64,000 bases of DNA from Nakamurella sp040546275 (GTDB lineage: Bacteria; Actinomycetota; Actinomycetes; Mycobacteriales; Nakamurellaceae): contig NZ_JBEPNO010000015.1 of assembly GCF_040546275.1 (NCBI RefSeq), positions 1 through 64,000 of the forward strand, read 5' to 3'. The notes below the pieces were generated by a model. It was given only the letters and a program-made list of their open reading frames with translations. It was not told the DNA's origin and did not search any database. Position 1 is the stretch's first letter. Each line of letters starts with the position of its first letter. The translations under genes were made by a program, and so were the position numbers. Of this stretch, positions 16,124-24,374 are shown piece by piece.

Positions 16124-16250
16124 GGTGCCCTCTCGGCGATGTCGCCCCACGCCCGCCACTGCCTGGGCGTCACCGGCACCCTACGGGCGGCCAACCGTCC
16201 GGAGACCATGATGTCGATCTCCTCGCCACCCTCGGACCCTTTGGCGGCGC
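16108..16250 (-). pseudogene. Phd antitoxin fragment
   Basis: On the minus strand GGEEIDIMVSGRLAARRVP, followed by PRQWRAWGDIAER, closely matches the middle of the antitoxin at 13896-14147 (GEEFDITVSGRLAARLVP, KQWFKWDDIAD). There is no start region, no C-terminus and no toxin; the frame ends at TGA 16110-16108 inside the RHH operator. It is the remnant of another TA pair displaced or overwritten here. Confidence 0.65.
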
Positions 16251-16307
16251 TGGTCCTGCACGATCAGGGCTGTGCCGACTGCAGCGCTCGACGCTACGGT
16301 GCTCACT

Positions 16308-16853
16308 ATGTCGGACCTGCCCACCGTGTCGCTGCGCGCGCGTACAGCCGAAGACCTCGATGTCCTGTTCAGCGTCGCCGCCGATCTGGACACCTGGGAG
16401 GAGCGAAGCCCGCAGGCACCAGTGCCGCTGACCAGAGAGCAGTTCGACGCGCGGCTCGCGCGCACCGCCGAGGTCGATGCATCCCGGAAGGACATGACCT
16501 TCGTCGTCGACGTCGGCGGCGCTGCCGTGGGCAGCGTGTCACTGCCCAACTTCGACTCGTTCGCCCGCCATGCCGAGGCCGGGATCGCATTGGTACCTGG
16601 CGCCCGGGGCCGGGGCATCGGGACGGCGGCGATCGCCCAGCTCGTTGATTTCGGTTTTTTCCGTTGCAATCTCCGCCGGATCCATCTGCAGGCGATCGCG
16701 TCGAACGCGGGCGCAATTCGCGCCTACGAGAAGGCGGGGTTCGTCGTCGAGGGCCGGCTGCGCGAGCACGCCTGGGTCCGGGGCGCGTACGAGGACATCG
16801 TGCTGATGGGAATGCTGCGCTCGGAGCACTTCGGAAGCGGCAACAGGGCCTGA
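16308..16853 (+). CDS. GNAT-family N-acetyltransferase
   Basis: A 181-residue RimJ/RimL-like acetyltransferase starting MSDLPTVSLRARTAEDLDVLF. The coenzyme-A loop is ALVPGARGRGIGTAAIAQL (about residues 97-115), followed by AIASNAGAIRAYEKAGFVVEGRL. It has all features of the fold and should be active; the substrate cannot be told. It is a different paralogue from the one at 14185. Sequence between it and the Doc operator is pseudogene debris. Confidence 0.82.
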   Translation: MSDLPTVSLRARTAEDLDVLFSVAADLDTWEERSPQAPVPLTREQFDARLARTAEVDASRKDMTFVVDVGGAAVGSVSLPNFDSFARHAEAGIALVPGARGRGIGTAAIAQLVDFGFFRCNLRRIHLQAIASNAGAIRAYEKAGFVVEGRLREHAWVRGAYEDIVLMGMLRSEHFGSGNRA

Positions 16854-17666
16854 CCAGGTCTCCTACCGGGCCCTGCAGGTCCAAGACGCCGCAAACGACG
16901 TTGCGCGCACGAGCAACGAACTCTACGACGGGCCCGCACTCCAGTTGTCCCCATCGGTCTCGATCAGATCAAGTGCCGTCAACAAGCCGGTCTCGCGGGG
17001 GAGGGAGAGAACGACGTCTCGCTCCGTCATGGGCCGACCGTCCACCTACGAACGATCAAGGCCCGAAAGATGCGTGCTCCAAACTCGTCCGTCGTCTGGG
17101 GGCCGAACGCGATCAAAGACGACACCGCATCGCTGGCCAGAAGTCCCACGAACTGGTCTTCGCCGAACCACGACCGCAGCCGACGGACGATCTCCAGGTC
17201 GTCGCCCGCAATCCTGGTCGGCCTGACGAGGCCCTTCGAGAGTCGGCGCAGGCGTGATCAGGCCCGCCTCTCTCGGAGTCTCCAGCTGCAACACCTCGCT
17301 ACTGGCCAGTACGTGTGGCTGCGACCGTCGAGTACGACCGACAAATCCGCACGTTGTCGACGATTGATGGCAGGTGCACCGGCTGACGTCCTCAGCGATC
17401 GAAGAGGAACGGCTCCCGCCGGCGTCGCCCGCTCACACAGAGCCGCCCAACCGCTGCTGAGACCGCCACTGCAACGACCATCGAAACGATGACACCAGCG
17501 CTGTACCATCGCACATCCGCGAGCAGGGGCAGCCTCGGTAGCATAATCCGGACGTCACGGCGGGTAAGCCGAACCCAATACCAAACATGTATTTGCTGGC
17601 GCCATTGCTGTCTCCTGCTGACCGAACGCATCACCGCGCACCGAATACCTCGGCAAAGGACGGCCA
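16854..17666. other. gene-poor stretch with debris
   Basis: About 810 bp without a convincing gene. It starts with a fragment repeated at 51,17x-51,25x (see the repeat entries). On the minus strand a frame broken by one TGA (17260-17258) reads LEIVRRLRSWFGEDQFVGLL and GARIFRALIVRRW, possibly the end of a decayed gene. At 17544-17392 a minus-strand 50-residue frame contains one membrane helix (SAGVIVSMVVAVAVSAAVG), which could be a small real protein. Nothing here is firm. Confidence 0.4.
16870..16960 (+). repeat. copy A of a degenerate ~85-bp repeat
   Basis: This segment closely resembles 51165-51255. Both read, in one + frame, AANDVARTS..L.DGPALQ and share the long identical core CCCGCACTCCAGT plus a downstream GATCAGATC. 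It appears to be the remnant of a small gene present twice. No function is known. Confidence 0.5.
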
Positions 17667-18128
17667 ATGACAGATCCCCGCGCGACCAACACTTCCGCAC
17701 GACGTCGGGGCACGCTGCGCCTGACCTTGCGCATCACGCCGGCGGGACAGCAGTTGGTCAACGTCGAACGATTGGACATGATCTGCCCCCCGGCTCCACC
17801 GGATCCGCCCGAGATCGGCGTGAACAGCGGGCACTGGGTGACCCTGGACGACGCCGACGGCAGACCGCTGTTCACCCGGGTGATCGATTCCCGGGCCTTC
17901 GGGTCCGCCGAGATCTTCTCCCCGGACGGCACCATCCGGCACGTGGTCGGCCAGGTGCGGGCGGCTATCGTCGAGGTCCTCCTGCCCGATCTGGCCGAAG
18001 GCGTCGGCGCCACGGTGATCGGACAACCGATGGACATCGAGGGCCGGGGTGAGCGGGACCCACGCGAAAGCCGGCGGCTCGTCTCCTTCGACCTGCGAGC
18101 GCACCGCCAGGGCGGCGAATCGTCATGA
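17667..18128 (+). CDS. hypothetical partner of the M64-type metallopeptidase
   Basis: A 153-residue soluble protein preceded by AAAGGA at a good distance from ATG 17667. It has an Arg-rich N-terminus and then LRLTLRITPAGQQLVNVERLDM and GVNSGHWVTLDDADGRPLFTRV, a beta-sandwich-like pattern. No family is recognised. Its stop overlaps the start of the peptidase-VWA gene (18125-18128), so the two are translationally coupled. It may be a substrate-binding or assembly partner; that is inference from the coupling only. Confidence 0.65.
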   Translation: MTDPRATNTSARRRGTLRLTLRITPAGQQLVNVERLDMICPPAPPDPPEIGVNSGHWVTLDDADGRPLFTRVIDSRAFGSAEIFSPDGTIRHVVGQVRAAIVEVLLPDLAEGVGATVIGQPMDIEGRGERDPRESRRLVSFDLRAHRQGGESS

Positions 18129-20794
18129 GCGCCTCCGACGGCTACGTCCTCGGCATGTCCAAGATCGTCGACCACGGACCCAACTCCTCCCGTTGGAACC
18201 TGGTGTTCGTCGGCGACGGCTACCGATCCACCGAACTCAACCAGTACCGTGCCGACGTCAACGCAATCGTCCAGCAGTTCCGTGCCACACCGCCGTTCGA
18301 CAACCTCTTCTGCGGCATCAACGTGCACCGGATCGACGTGGTGTCCACCCAATCCGGTGCCGACGATCCGCTGGACGCACCGGACAGCCCGGCCGGCACC
18401 CCGACCACCGCAAACACCTACTTCGACGCGACCTTCGCCGGCACCGGTCCGGGCGGCGTCAAGTACGACCGGCTGCTGGTCATCGATGCGGCCCTTGCCC
18501 TCTCCGTGTCGAACTCGGTCGCGAACCGCAACCAGGTGATCTGCGTCGTCAACTCGAGCAAGTACGGCGGGTCGGGTGGCGCGGTCGCCACCTGCTCCAC
18601 CAATACACAGTCCCGCGAGATCGCCATCCACGAGATGGGCCACACTGCCTTCGGTCTCGCCGACGAGTACGGCTACGGAGCGGGCTCGCCCCCCGGCGAG
18701 CCGACACAGCCGAACGTCACCCGCGACACCAACCGCACCACCAACAAATGGCGGGCGCTGATCCTGGCCACCACCCCGATGCCCTCCTCGTGCAGCCCGG
18801 CGTCGGAATGCATGGCCTCCACCTGCGTCGTGCCGAGCTCCCCCGGGGCGGCCGGTGTGGTCGGGACCTTCGAGGGCGCCGCCTACACCGCCTGCAACAT
18901 CTACCGTCCGACCACCAGTTGCTACATGCGGGACTTCTCGCCGTTCTGTCCCGTCTGCTCCGGCATCATCCGCACAGTGCTGGCGGTGTACCTACCGCCA
19001 GAGACGGTTTCACTGACGACGCCGAGCATCTCGTTCACCGGCGTCCCCGCGGGGATGGGCGGCGTCGGTGTCACCACCTACCGGGCGATCGTCTGGGAGA
19101 CGGTGTCGTGCCGACCGCTCACCTTCGCTGTCACGGCCGGACCGACCGGCGGATTCGGGCTGCCGTCGGGCTCGTCCGTCACGGTCACCTCGGACTCCGC
19201 GCTGCCGATCACCTCGGCGCGCCTCTGGATCTCGTACACCTCCACCAACCCGGGGGATGTCGCCTCCGGCTCGGTGACGGTGCGGTGCAACGAGACCGGA
19301 CAGCGCTGGACGATTCCGCTGATGGCGTCGACCATCTCGCGACCGAAAGCCGCTGTGACACTGGTGCTCGACCGGTCCGGCAGCATGGGCGATGATGCCG
19401 GCGACGGCCGTACGAAGGTGCAGAAACTGCGGGAGGCGGCCGGCGCGTTCGTGGATGTCATGCGCGCCGGAGACGGAATCGGTCTGGTCCGCTTCGACGA
19501 CACCGCGAAGCGCCTCTTGGAAGTCGAGGATGCCGCCACCGGCGCCGGGACTGCCCAGTCGATCATCGCCGGCGCCGATCTCGACCCGGGCGGTGCAACG
19601 TCCATCGGCGACGGTGTGCTGGAGGGCTCGGCCATGTTGGCCGACGCCCATCCGGTACCCGCCTACGACGTGAAGGCGATGGTGGTGCTGACCGACGGCC
19701 AGTGGAACCGCCCACCCGACCTCGCCAGCATCTCGGGCAGCATCACGGCCAACACCTATGCGGTGGGACTGGGGCTGCCGTCCAACATCAGCGCCGCCGC
19801 GCTGACCACATTGTGTCAGGGGCACAACGGATATCTGCTGATGACGGGCGAGCTCACCGCGAGCCAGTCGATGCGCCTGAGCAAGTACTTCCTGCAGATC
19901 CTGGCCGGCGTGACGAACGCGAACATCATCTCGGACCCGCGCGGTACGGTGACCCGCGGCTCGGAGCAACGGATCCCGTTCTGGGTGACGTCGGCGGACT
20001 ACGGGATGGATCTCATCGTCCTCAGCCCCTATCCGAGGTCCATCGACTTCCAGTTGGAGACGCCCGACGGCACCCGCATCGACCCTGCGACGATCGGGAA
20101 CGTCAAGTACACCGTCGGCAACACGGTCGCGTACTACCGCTGTGCACTGCCGGTGCTGCCGGCCGACGCCAACGGCAGCCACGCCGGCCAGTGGAATGCG
20201 GTGCTGACCCTGGGCCGACTGCCCCGTCTGCCCAGCGGCGAACAAGGCCGGGATCCGTTCGGCAAGATCGGCGTGCCCTACGAATTTGTCGCCCACAGCT
20301 ATTCCGCACTGACCTTCGACGCGCACGTGATGCAGCAGTCCTTCGACCTGGGTGCCACCGCCGAACTCGACGCCACTCTGCTCGAATACGAAGCGCCACC
20401 CGGCGCCGGCTATCGGGTCTGGGCCGAGATCGAATTGCCCGACCAGTCAATCAACTCGATCGCCCTGAAGCTCGGATCGGACGGTCGTCATCAGGCGAAG
20501 TACAAGCTGCCGATTCCTGGTGCCTACTCCGTCCGGATCCGTGCCCGCGGGGAGAATCTCGACGGTGAGGCCTTCGAGCGGGAGAAGACCCTGAGCGCGG
20601 TCACCATCCGTGGTGGGGACAAAGAACCGACCGGCGGGCAGGAACGCAGCCGGGTCGATCGGTTGCTCGACCATCTTGCCGACGGGGACGGAATCGACGA
20701 CAAGGGCGCTGACCGGCTGAAGGAACTCGGCTTCGACGTCCGCAGGTTGCTGCAATCCCTGCGCCGCGCCGAGCACCCGTGGTCGGAGCACTGA
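18125..20794 (+). CDS. M64-type metallopeptidase fused to a VWA domain
   Basis: An 889-residue protein. Residues about 10-300 form a zinc peptidase with HEMGHTAFGLADEYG (about 169-183), the HExxHxxxGLxDEY signature of the M64 IgA-peptidase family. About residues 410-595 form a von Willebrand A domain with the MIDAS motif LVLDRSGSMG (about 416-425), further supported by DPGGATS and VVLTDGQ. A beta-rich C-terminal region follows. There is no signal peptide or membrane anchor, which is unusual for this peptidase family, usually exported. It is coupled to the 153-aa gene upstream and ends at a long hairpin terminator. The substrate is unknown. Confidence 0.85.
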   Translation: MSASDGYVLGMSKIVDHGPNSSRWNLVFVGDGYRSTELNQYRADVNAIVQQFRATPPFDNLFCGINVHRIDVVSTQSGADDPLDAPDSPAGTPTTANTYFDATFAGTGPGGVKYDRLLVIDAALALSVSNSVANRNQVICVVNSSKYGGSGGAVATCSTNTQSREIAIHEMGHTAFGLADEYGYGAGSPPGEPTQPNVTRDTNRTTNKWRALILATTPMPSSCSPASECMASTCVVPSSPGAAGVVGTFEGAAYTACNIYRPTTSCYMRDFSPFCPVCSGIIRTVLAVYLPPETVSLTTPSISFTGVPAGMGGVGVTTYRAIVWETVSCRPLTFAVTAGPTGGFGLPSGSSVTVTSDSALPITSARLWISYTSTNPGDVASGSVTVRCNETGQRWTIPLMASTISRPKAAVTLVLDRSGSMGDDAGDGRTKVQKLREAAGAFVDVMRAGDGIGLVRFDDTAKRLLEVEDAATGAGTAQSIIAGADLDPGGATSIGDGVLEGSAMLADAHPVPAYDVKAMVVLTDGQWNRPPDLASISGSITANTYAVGLGLPSNISAAALTTLCQGHNGYLLMTGELTASQSMRLSKYFLQILAGVTNANIISDPRGTVTRGSEQRIPFWVTSADYGMDLIVLSPYPRSIDFQLETPDGTRIDPATIGNVKYTVGNTVAYYRCALPVLPADANGSHAGQWNAVLTLGRLPRLPSGEQGRDPFGKIGVPYEFVAHSYSALTFDAHVMQQSFDLGATAELDATLLEYEAPPGAGYRVWAEIELPDQSINSIALKLGSDGRHQAKYKLPIPGAYSVRIRARGENLDGEAFEREKTLSAVTIRGGDKEPTGGQERSRVDRLLDHLADGDGIDDKGADRLKELGFDVRRLLQSLRRAEHPWSEH

Positions 20795-20817
20795 CCGGCC
20801 GGGTCTGATCGGACCCA

Positions 20818-20859
20818 CCCGAAGTCGGCCCCGACCTGATCGTCGGGGCCGACTTCGGG
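20818..20859. terminator. bidirectional hairpin terminator
   Basis: A perfect 18-bp stem (20818-20835 with 20842-20859) and a 6-base loop lie midway between the convergent stops of the M64-VWA gene (20794) and the GH78 gene (20894). No T-run follows, as is common for actinobacterial terminators. Confidence 0.8.
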
Positions 20860-20893
20860 ATGGCCCACCGTTGTGCAGGTGCGATGACTCGCG

Positions 20894-23800
20894 TCAGGAG
20901 GTAACGGTGACGTGACTGGTTCCGGACCCGGCGGTGAAGTGGGCGGTGCCGCCGGAGACCTGGACCAGTTGCGGCCCGCCGGCTCCGCTGGTGGCGTAGT
21001 GCGCCCTGCCGGTGGTGGGCAGCACGATGTCGAGCGAGACGTTGTCCGGTGCAGTGACATCGAGGGTGAAGGTGCGCCCGGCGTGCCGCCAGTTGACCGT
21101 GACCGGTCCGCGTTCGGTCCATTCGGTCCCACTGGCCTTCGTCAGTCCGGTGGCCGGCGGGGCGATCTGCACGGTGGCTGCGCCGGCCCCGGTCACGGTG
21201 ATGCCCAACAATGACTCCAGGATTCCGTTGATGCCGGCGGAGCCCCAGCCGTGCGAGAAGCTGGTGCTGTCGGCCTGATTGACCTGCGCGCCGGTGCAGC
21301 CGGCCACCGTGCATCCGGGATTCCAGTTCTCCCACATGAAGGTTCCGCCTTCGGCCAGGATCTGCGCCGGCCCGATGTGCGACGGGTCGGTGAGAAGCGA
21401 GACCAGCGCGGAGGTCTGGCCGGTAGCGCCCAAGGCCGCTTCCAGCTGGCGCAGGTCCATCGGACCCTGCTGCATCCCGGCGGCGGCGATATTCTGGCCG
21501 AGGGCCGGGTACTCGGTGGGGTCGGCGATCCCGTAGTCCACCGCGTAGGTCTGGGCGTGCTGCGAGTAGTTCTCGAGACGGGCCAGCGTATCGGTGGCCA
21601 GTCCGTCGGAATACAGGCTGGTCGTCGTGTTGCGAAGCTGACCGGTGATAGCCGTGCTCAACGAGTCGGCGTTCTGGCGGTAGTGCAGGGAATCGGTGTG
21701 CTGCGACAGTGCCGCAGCGGCATCGGAAACCGACCGGTTGGCACCCACCGCGAGGGCGTTCACGACCAATTCGGCGCCGTTGCCGTTGACGACGGTGTTG
21801 AACCTCATATCCGAGGGCCAGTCGATGATTCCGTACTGGTACGGACCGGATCCGCCGGGTAGCTGGTAGACCAGACCCTTGGCATTGATGGCACTGTCGA
21901 TGTAGTCGGCGACCTTCTTCATGGCCGGGAAGGCCATCGCGAGCATGGTGGCGTCCCCGGTCTGCTGGTAGTAGCGCATCACCCATTCCGGGAACATCTC
22001 GGTGTAGTCGGGGATGTCGCGCTTGGCGTCACCGTTGGGGTAGACGGCATTCATCGCGCCGTTGGCCCAGTATCGGTTCTGCGAATTGATGAAATCGACG
22101 ATTGCCTGCCGGGTCAGCGACCGCTCGTCCAAGGACGACATGGTGGCGAAGGATTCGTCGACGGCGTCACCGAGGAACTGCCCCTTCTCCCGGGTGGGGG
22201 TATCGAGAAAGGTGTCCTGAGCGGACTGCAGCGCCGACCGCTGCATCAAAGTGAAAACAGCGTCCAGGGTGGTGTTGCTGCTGTTGAATGTGGCGGCGTG
22301 CGGAGCGTCGGTGTTCTGCACGACCGCGCTGATGTCCTTCGTGGTCAGGTTCTGGCCAGGATCGCTGATCTCCAGGTACCGCCAGCCCCAGTAGGTGCTG
22401 GGCTGAGCGGTTTGCGCTCCGGCGGTTTCGGTGTAGTAGAAACGCATGTTGCTGCCCTGGGTGTCCAGTTTCGAGGTTCCCGCACGCGAGTTCTCCACCC
22501 ACACCCCGGCGGCATGAGCCACTCGCAGTGTGGACGCGAGTATGACCGTGGTGCCCGAGAGCGCCGTCACCATCGAGGTTTCCGGGTGCCCGGCGCCGTA
22601 TCCGTCGGCCGGAGCATCCACGGTGATCTGATCGCCGACGTGCAGGTTGGCCACCGATGCCAGGGTGATGGAGCGAGTTCCGCGGGAGGTTGCGCTCGAC
22701 AGGGTCGTGTTGGCCTCGCGGTAGCTGGTGGTCATGGTGATCGCACGTCCGGTGACGCCGTGGTTCAGTGCCACCGACGGAACGGCCGAGTAGACCTTGC
22801 CGAAGTCGGCAAAAACGGTGCCGTCCGGTTCGCGGAGCACGCTGACCGGATGGATGACCTGGGTAGTCAGGTGGGCCTCCTGCGCGACCAGATGTGTAAA
22901 GGTGCACGGGGACGAGGCGCCCTCGTACGCCGCGCAACTGGCCGCGGCCGGGCGCGGGTGGGGTCCGATGACCTGCGGGCTCACCCAGCTACTGGCGTCA
23001 TAGGTAGGCGTGTCCCAGCCGGTGAGGGCTTTCGAGGCATCGATGTACTCGACCCGGTCGCCGGCGTCGCCGTTCCGGTAGGTCAGCGTGGAGATCTGCT
23101 CAGCGGCATTCTGGGTGACCTTCCAGGACGCGTCCGAGACCAGGGTCTGGCTGGTGCCGTCGGCGTGCTGAACGACGATCTTCACCAGCAGTCCCGATGG
23201 TCCCTCGCCGGCGATCGGCCCGTTCGCGCGTCCCTGGCAGGTGCAGGTCCAGTAGTGGTAGGCCACTCCGATGGCCAGCGGCTTGCCTGCTTTGGCCAGC
23301 GCGGTGACATCGGAGACGTCGTAGGAACCTTCGCCCGGGTAGCCCGCCGAGGAGGTCTTGTCCACCGCGGTGCCGTTGACGTTCAACTGCCAGTCGCCCA
23401 TCGACGCGACGTAGGCCCGGGCCCTGACCACCGGACTGCCGGAGGTCACTGCGAGAGTGCCGCGGGCCAGGGTGTAGTCGTTCGCGGAATCGTTTCCGGG
23501 AGCCGGGGTTCGGCGGATCCACTGTGCACCGGACCAGTCCTGATCGGTCAGGCCGGTGTCGAACCGAGCACTGGCCCACGGCGAGCTCAGGCCGCTGCGG
23601 TCCCAGGTGCGCACCGACCACTGGTAGGTCGTGCCTGGCGCGAGCGCGGGTCCGGTGTAGTTCACCCAGCTCTGCGCCGAGGACGCGACCTGGCCGGAAT
23701 CCCACACCACATGCCGGCTCGCATCCACGACCCGCAGCTGGTACGCCGACTGCACCTCGTGACCATCCGGGTCCGTCGGCTGCCAACCGAACTGCGGGAC

Positions 23801-24055
23801 ACCCTGGATGGCCAAGGGGTTCGTGCGGTCGTTGACGGTGAGGGCCCGCGGTGCGCCGGGAGCCCGATCGTGCGTACCGCTCGTGGCAACCGCCGGCGCA
23901 CCGCCCGACGCCTGTCCGGCGGGTAGCACCATGCCGCCCAGTGGCACCAGCACTGCTGCAGCCACTGTGACCACGGCAGGGCGGGACCGGAACCGGAACG
24001 AATGGGCCGACCCGGCGGGGATTCGCCTGGATGTGGGGAGAACCTGCAGCGTCAT
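20894..24055 (-). CDS. secreted GH78-type alpha-L-rhamnosidase
   Basis: A 1053-residue exported enzyme. A long signal peptide (hydrophobic stretch VVTVAAAVLVPLGGMVLPA) is followed by an Fn3-like domain (YQWSVRTWDRSGLSSPW), the N-terminal sandwich domains, and an (alpha/alpha)6 catalytic domain from about residue 590. In that domain DTPTREKGQFLGDAVDE carries the acidic residues typical of bacterial rhamnosidases. The C-terminal beta domain ends ASGTEWTERGPV and VSLDIVLPTTG. It should release L-rhamnose from plant glycosides or polysaccharides outside the cell. It is followed on the same strand by a shared terminator and lies downstream of the GH5 gene. Confidence 0.88.
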   Translation of the reverse strand: MTLQVLPTSRRIPAGSAHSFRFRSRPAVVTVAAAVLVPLGGMVLPAGQASGGAPAVATSGTHDRAPGAPRALTVNDRTNPLAIQGVPQFGWQPTDPDGHEVQSAYQLRVVDASRHVVWDSGQVASSAQSWVNYTGPALAPGTTYQWSVRTWDRSGLSSPWASARFDTGLTDQDWSGAQWIRRTPAPGNDSANDYTLARGTLAVTSGSPVVRARAYVASMGDWQLNVNGTAVDKTSSAGYPGEGSYDVSDVTALAKAGKPLAIGVAYHYWTCTCQGRANGPIAGEGPSGLLVKIVVQHADGTSQTLVSDASWKVTQNAAEQISTLTYRNGDAGDRVEYIDASKALTGWDTPTYDASSWVSPQVIGPHPRPAAASCAAYEGASSPCTFTHLVAQEAHLTTQVIHPVSVLREPDGTVFADFGKVYSAVPSVALNHGVTGRAITMTTSYREANTTLSSATSRGTRSITLASVANLHVGDQITVDAPADGYGAGHPETSMVTALSGTTVILASTLRVAHAAGVWVENSRAGTSKLDTQGSNMRFYYTETAGAQTAQPSTYWGWRYLEISDPGQNLTTKDISAVVQNTDAPHAATFNSSNTTLDAVFTLMQRSALQSAQDTFLDTPTREKGQFLGDAVDESFATMSSLDERSLTRQAIVDFINSQNRYWANGAMNAVYPNGDAKRDIPDYTEMFPEWVMRYYQQTGDATMLAMAFPAMKKVADYIDSAINAKGLVYQLPGGSGPYQYGIIDWPSDMRFNTVVNGNGAELVVNALAVGANRSVSDAAAALSQHTDSLHYRQNADSLSTAITGQLRNTTTSLYSDGLATDTLARLENYSQHAQTYAVDYGIADPTEYPALGQNIAAAGMQQGPMDLRQLEAALGATGQTSALVSLLTDPSHIGPAQILAEGGTFMWENWNPGCTVAGCTGAQVNQADSTSFSHGWGSAGINGILESLLGITVTGAGAATVQIAPPATGLTKASGTEWTERGPVTVNWRHAGRTFTLDVTAPDNVSLDIVLPTTGRAHYATSGAGGPQLVQVSGGTAHFTAGSGTSHVTVTS

Positions 24056-24330
24056 CAGGATTCATTGCCTTCCGAGGGAGTCGGTCCGATCGACTCGCGC
24101 CGACGACCAATTGATGCTTGTGGTCGCTAATTTCCTCCATATGTCGGCCTGATGTCAACCGTTCGACGAGACGAAAGCTCTCTACCTTCATTCGAAAGAA
24201 TTCGACACCATTTCCGAAGGATGAATGGGACAAGTCGGGTCGAACACGACCGACGACCCGCTGCACGGTCCACATGGTGCCAAAAGAAAGCTTCCCCAGC
24301 GAGTGTGGGATCTGGCCGCAGGATATCGGA
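24056..24330 (-). promoter_or_regulatory. intergenic promoter region of the rhamnosidase gene
   Basis: About 275 bp before the rhamnosidase start, noticeably less GC-rich than the genes. TTGACA at 24158-24153 (minus strand) is the best -35 box, with GAAATT 18 bp further as a weak -10. A short TTCGAAAGAATTCGA palindrome lies at about 24191-24205 and could be an operator; it does not match the operator before the GH5 gene. Confidence 0.4.
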
Positions 24331-24361
24331 CCTGACCCCCCGGCCATACCGGCGGGTCAGG
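24331..24361 (-). terminator. terminator of the GH5 gene
   Basis: CCTGACCC (24331-24338) and GGGTCAGG (24354-24361) form an 8-bp stem around a GC-rich loop, starting 14 bp after the GH5 stop codon in the leftward direction. Confidence 0.6.
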
Positions 24362-24374
24362 CGCTCGATTTCGG

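Noticed and set aside
19010..20326. 438-codon minus-strand frame over the VWA region
   Set aside because: Runs opposite to a strong + strand VWA domain and lacks any motif; GC-driven open frame.
22298..23926. 542-codon + strand frame inside the rhamnosidase gene
   Set aside because: Antisense to a well supported secreted GH78 enzyme; low-complexity Gly/Arg/Val composition.
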